Part shown: positions 61,420-64,000 of the stretch, piece by piece
Layout of the letters: each line of letters begins with the position of its first letter
How positions within the stretch are numbered: the first letter of the stretch is position 1
Source: CAZNSX01 sp964575845
Lineage (GTDB): Bacteria > UBA8248 > CAZNSX01
DNA: 64,000 nucleotides
Assembly: GCA_964575845.1 (NCBI GenBank)
Contig: CAZNSX010000004.1
Coordinates: 360,986-424,985 of the forward strand
Direction of reading: 5' to 3'
Position numbers and translations under genes: made by a program
Notes under the pieces: generated by a model
What the model was told of the DNA's origin: nothing
The model's input: only the letters and a program-made list of their open reading frames with translations
The model's database searches: none

Positions 61420-62382
61420 ATGAGGAACTCTAAAGCCAGATTCTTGGTGACGGGGGGAGCAGGCTTCATTGGGTCTCACTTGGTGGGGCGCCTGCTGAGA
61501 GAAGGGGGCGGGGTCCGCGTCCTTGATAACCTCTCAACGGGAAAGCGGGAGAATCTAGGAGAATGGGAGGGGGCTTTTGACTTTCTTGAGGCCGACCTTT
61601 GTGACCCAGAGGCGGTGGCCGAGGCGGTGGAAGGGGTGGATTTCATCCTGCACCAAGCGGCCCTCCCATCGGTGGCACGCTCCCTGGAAGATCCTTTACT
61701 CTCCCATCGGGCTAACACTTTAGGCACCCTCAACCTACTCTATGCCGCCAGGAAGGCGGGGGTGAAGAGGCTCATCTATGCGGGCTCTTCTTCCATTTAT
61801 GGTGACAGCGGTGGCCCCCTCAAAGATGAGAGCTTGGCTCCTAACCCCCTTTCACCCTATGGCGTGGCCAAGGCCTCAGCCGAATGCTATTGCAGGGTTT
61901 ACGCTCGCCTCTACGGTCTGGAGACGGTCTCCCTGAGATATTTCAATGTCTTCGGCCCGAGGCAAGACCCGGACTCTCCCTATGCAGCTGTGGTTCCCGC
62001 TTTTATGAGGGCCCTGTTTGATGGGGAGCCACCGGTTGTTTTCGGTGACGGCTTGCAGTCCCGCGACTTCACTTACGTGGAAAACGTGGTGGAGGGAAAC
62101 CTCTTAGCCTTGAGAGCGCCGAAAATTGGGGGCGAAGTATTCAATATTGCCACAGGGGAGAGCCATAACGTACTGGAACTATTGGGGGGCCTTGAGGAGA
62201 TCTTTTCCTCCAGGGCGGAGCATCGCTTTGCTCCACCGCGGTCGGGTGAGGTGAGGCATTCCAGAGCCGATATTTCCAAGGCCAGGCGAATCCTTGGCTA
62301 CAGGCCAGTGGTAACCTTCAGGGAGGGGTTGGCTCGAACGGCATCCTGGTATCTTCAAGAAATCGGGGGCGGGAGGCGCTAA
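61420..62382 (+). CDS. NAD-dependent UDP-sugar 4-epimerase
   Basis: A 320-residue short-chain dehydrogenase (GGAGFIGSHLVG cofactor motif; catalytic Ser..Tyr-x3-Lys in YAGSSSIYGD and SPYGVAKASAE). Closest in style to UDP-glucose/UDP-GlcNAc 4-epimerases of the WbpP/GalE group. It follows the dehydrogenase gene by 41 bases and probably acts in the same sugar pathway. Confidence 0.9.
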   Translation: MRNSKARFLVTGGAGFIGSHLVGRLLREGGGVRVLDNLSTGKRENLGEWEGAFDFLEADLCDPEAVAEAVEGVDFILHQAALPSVARSLEDPLLSHRANTLGTLNLLYAARKAGVKRLIYAGSSSIYGDSGGPLKDESLAPNPLSPYGVAKASAECYCRVYARLYGLETVSLRYFNVFGPRQDPDSPYAAVVPAFMRALFDGEPPVVFGDGLQSRDFTYVENVVEGNLLALRAPKIGGEVFNIATGESHNVLELLGGLEEIFSSRAEHRFAPPRSGEVRHSRADISKARRILGYRPVVTFREGLARTASWYLQEIGGGRR

Positions 62383-62389
62383 AAAGCTC

Positions 62390-62419
62390 TTGACAACCGT
62401 GGCCGGAGCGCGGTAAAAA
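62390..62419 (+). promoter_or_regulatory. Candidate rplM promoter
   Basis: A perfect TTGACA (62390-62395) with TAAAAA after 18 bases (62414-62419). It lies just past the epimerase stop and upstream of a terminator-like hairpin. Confidence 0.5.
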
Positions 62420-62430
62420 ACTCTAAAGGT

Positions 62431-62451
62431 CGGGGGTTTCCCCCGCTTTTT
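62431..62451 (+). terminator. Terminator or attenuator between epimerase and rplM
   Basis: CGGGGG-TTT-CCCCCG followed by CTTTTT forms a compact intrinsic terminator. It may end the epimerase transcript. Because a likely rplM promoter lies upstream of it, it could also act as a leader attenuator for the ribosomal genes. Confidence 0.65.
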
Positions 62452-62473
62452 CATTGAGGGCATCTCTTGGGGG

Positions 62474-62926
62474 ATGAGTCGGGCTTTGGCTCAGAAGACC
62501 TTTTTCGCCAGGAAAGAAGACGCTCTGAGGGAGCGCAGCTGGTATCTAGTGGATGCCAGGGGCAAAATTCTCGGCCGTTTGGCCTCTCGGGTGGCCTCTA
62601 TATTGAGGGGTAAGCACAAGCCCACATTTACGCCTCATGTGGACACGGGAGACCATGTGGTGGTCATTAATGCTTCGGAGATTCTCTTGACGGGCCAAAA
62701 GGCCGTGAAAAAGGTTTACTACAGGCATACGGGCTATCCCGGAGGGCTGAAATCGGTCTCTGCGGGGAAGCTTCTGCAGGAGCGGCCGGTGCGTCTCATT
62801 GAAATGGCGGTCCGGGGTATGCTTCCCAAGAACTCTTTAGGCCGGGCCATGTTCCGAAAACTTAAGGTCTACCCCGGACCAGAGCATCCCCACGCCGCCC
62901 AAAAGCCCGAAATATTAGACGGTTAG
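62474..62926 (+). CDS. rplM: 50S ribosomal protein L13
   Basis: A 150-residue L13 with the typical [22 protein letters not shown] start region and the [21 protein letters not shown] motif. L13 is an early 50S assembly protein. The rpsI gene follows after eight bases, the usual pair. The ATG is preceded by GGGGG at short spacing. Confidence 0.97.
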   Translation: MSRALAQKTFFARKEDALRERSWYLVDARGKILGRLASRVASILRGKHKPTFTPHVDTGDHVVVINASEILLTGQKAVKKVYYRHTGYPGGLKSVSAGKLLQERPVRLIEMAVRGMLPKNSLGRAMFRKLKVYPGPEHPHAAQKPEILDG

Positions 62927-62934
62927 GTGGTTTT

Positions 62935-63324
62935 ATGACGACGCAGTATTATGCTACAGGAAAGCGCAAGACCTCAGTGGCACGAGTTTGGCTTGTGCCA
63001 GGGGATGGCACCATCGTTGTGAACAAGAAAGGGCTGGCCGACTATTTCAACCGCGAGACTTCCAGGATGATAATCCGTCAGCCCTTCGACGTAACCGGCA
63101 CCTGGGGCAACTTCAATGTCAAGGCCACGGTTTCGGGCGGGGGTCTCTCGGGGCAGGCCGGTGCCCTCCGTCAGGGCATAGCCAAGGCCCTGCTCGCCAC
63201 CGACCCAACCCATCGTCCAGCTCTTAAGAGGGCGGGTCTCATTAGGCGGGACCCCCGGGTAAAGGAACGCAAGAAGTACGGTCAGCGCGGCGCTAGGGCG
63301 CGGTTCCAGTTTTCCAAGCGTTAG
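62935..63324 (+). CDS. rpsI: 30S ribosomal protein S9
   Basis: A 129-residue S9 with the family ending [17 protein letters not shown], whose basic tail reaches the tRNA in the P site. It starts [20 protein letters not shown], as usual. A strong intrinsic terminator follows. Confidence 0.97.
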   Translation: MTTQYYATGKRKTSVARVWLVPGDGTIVVNKKGLADYFNRETSRMIIRQPFDVTGTWGNFNVKATVSGGGLSGQAGALRQGIAKALLATDPTHRPALKRAGLIRRDPRVKERKKYGQRGARARFQFSKR

Positions 63325-63386
63325 AGCGCGCCTCCGAAGAATATCGGCCGAAGAAAGCTTTTGCCATCGCTTATGGGTTATGGCCC

Positions 63387-63406
63387 GGGGCCTTATGGCC
63401 CCTTTT
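63387..63406 (+). terminator. Intrinsic terminator after rpsI
   Basis: GGGGCC-TTAT-GGCCCC followed by TTTT, 62 bases past the rpsI stop. It separates the ribosomal pair from argJ. Confidence 0.8.
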
Positions 63407-63472
63407 CTATACCCTGGGGGAGATGAGGAATGCTCCTTCTCGGGTTGATACGGGCATAGGGAGACGAGCAGC

Positions 63473-64000
63473 GTGCCCGCGCCATTCCGAGCCGTCGAAG
63501 GCGGCGTCACCGCCGCGAGGGGGATGAGGGCGGCCGGCATAAGGGCTGGCCTCAAGGAGGAGGGGCTTGACCTGGCCCTTATTGCCTCTGAGAGAGAGGC
63601 CGTGGGTGGAGGGTGTTTCACAACCAATCTCCTCAAGGCGGCTCCCGTGCGTCTCTGCCAGAAGCGCTTGGGCCAAGGACCTATTTCCGCCATCCTCATA
63701 AACAGCGGTATAGCCAATGCCTGTACAGGGGAGGAAGGCTACCGGACTGCTCTTGAGTTGACGTCCAGGGTGGCCGAGGCCCTCGGCATAGCCCCTGATA
63801 AGGTCCTCATGGCCTCTACGGGCCTTATCGGGAAAGAGCTCCCGTTAGACCTCATCGGTCGCGTCGTCCCGCGCCTTGTAGAGCGGCTGAGCTCTGGCGG
63901 GAGTTCGGATGCTGCTCGGGCCATCATGACCACCGATACCATCCCTAAGGAGGCCGCCATCGAATTTGAAGCCTCTGGCGGCAGGGTCAGGGTGGGGGGG
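63473..64000 (+). CDS. argJ: Glutamate N-acetyltransferase/amino-acid acetyltransferase, 5' part
   Basis: The first 176 codons of ArgJ; the gene runs off the window. ArgJ moves the acetyl group from N-acetylornithine to glutamate in the cyclic arginine pathway. Visible hallmarks are GGVTAARGMRAAGIRAGLK, TTNLLKAAPVRL, ILINSGIANACTG and ASTGLIGKELP; the autocleavage KGxGMI/Thr site would lie just past the window edge. Start at the GTG at 63473, with AGGGAG about nine bases upstream; a stop lies in frame at 63446. Confidence 0.92.
   Translation, partial: MPAPFRAVEGGVTAARGMRAAGIRAGLKEEGLDLALIASEREAVGGGCFTTNLLKAAPVRLCQKRLGQGPISAILINSGIANACTGEEGYRTALELTSRVAEALGIAPDKVLMASTGLIGKELPLDLIGRVVPRLVERLSSGGSSDAARAIMTTDTIPKEAAIEFEASGGRVRVGG

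Overview
The window reads as one chromosomal segment of a GC-rich, anaerobic or microaerophilic Gram-negative bacterium with a heavily cytochrome-based respiratory chain. Evidence for this is the four multihaem c-type cytochromes, a split cytochrome b with a Rieske protein, outer-membrane barrel and Wza-type proteins, and selenocysteine use. A Desulfobacterota- or Nitrospirota-like lineage fits, but I cannot place it from sequence alone. There is no sign of a phage, integron or CRISPR array, and no tRNA or rRNA gene that I could see.

Region by region. 0.4-10.3 kb (minus strand) is a ten-gene respiratory block. A Rieske/cytochrome b complex with five-, nine- and three-haem cytochromes is followed, after an intrinsic terminator, by a four-gene Psr/Qrc-like module: Fe-S protein, NrfD, molybdopterin-family protein and twelve-haem cytochrome. 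10.7-14.0 kb (plus) encodes E1 alpha, E1 beta and E2 of a 2-oxo acid dehydrogenase. 14.1-17.3 kb holds a Cys-rich small protein, a Tat-exported DUF362 protein, a secreted beta-helix protein and a membrane methyltransferase-like protein.

17.3-24.6 kb (minus) is the most unusual part. It contains three UGA-containing genes that look like selenoproteins: selD itself, a DsrE-family protein and a small DUF2892 membrane protein. They are read in line with an RND/MMPL exporter set (MMPL, LolA-like, outer-membrane barrel) and a free-standing archaeal-type threonyl-tRNA editing domain. A divergent LysR regulator and a TauE/SafE-type transporter follow. In a standard translation two of the Sec genes appear truncated and the third is too short to notice.

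26.8-40.2 kb is mostly housekeeping or unlinked genes: ArsR with a DUF5320-like protein, a hydrolase, uvrA, a zinc-ribbon protein, a CBS pair, a glycosidase, a sugar nucleotidyltransferase, a mutase catalytic subunit, a TPR protein and an RqcH/NFACT protein. A roughly 100-nt structured RNA candidate lies at 32.5 kb. 40.3-59.2 kb (minus) is a 12-gene exopolysaccharide operon with glycosyltransferases, flippase, polymerase/ligase, a tyrosine-kinase co-polymerase carrying SPOR domains, and a beta-propeller/Wza fusion. One glycosyltransferase in it is frameshifted by a 10-bp tandem duplication. 59.6-62.4 kb (plus) adds a UDP-sugar dehydrogenase and an epimerase. 62.5-64 kb holds rplM, rpsI and the start of argJ.
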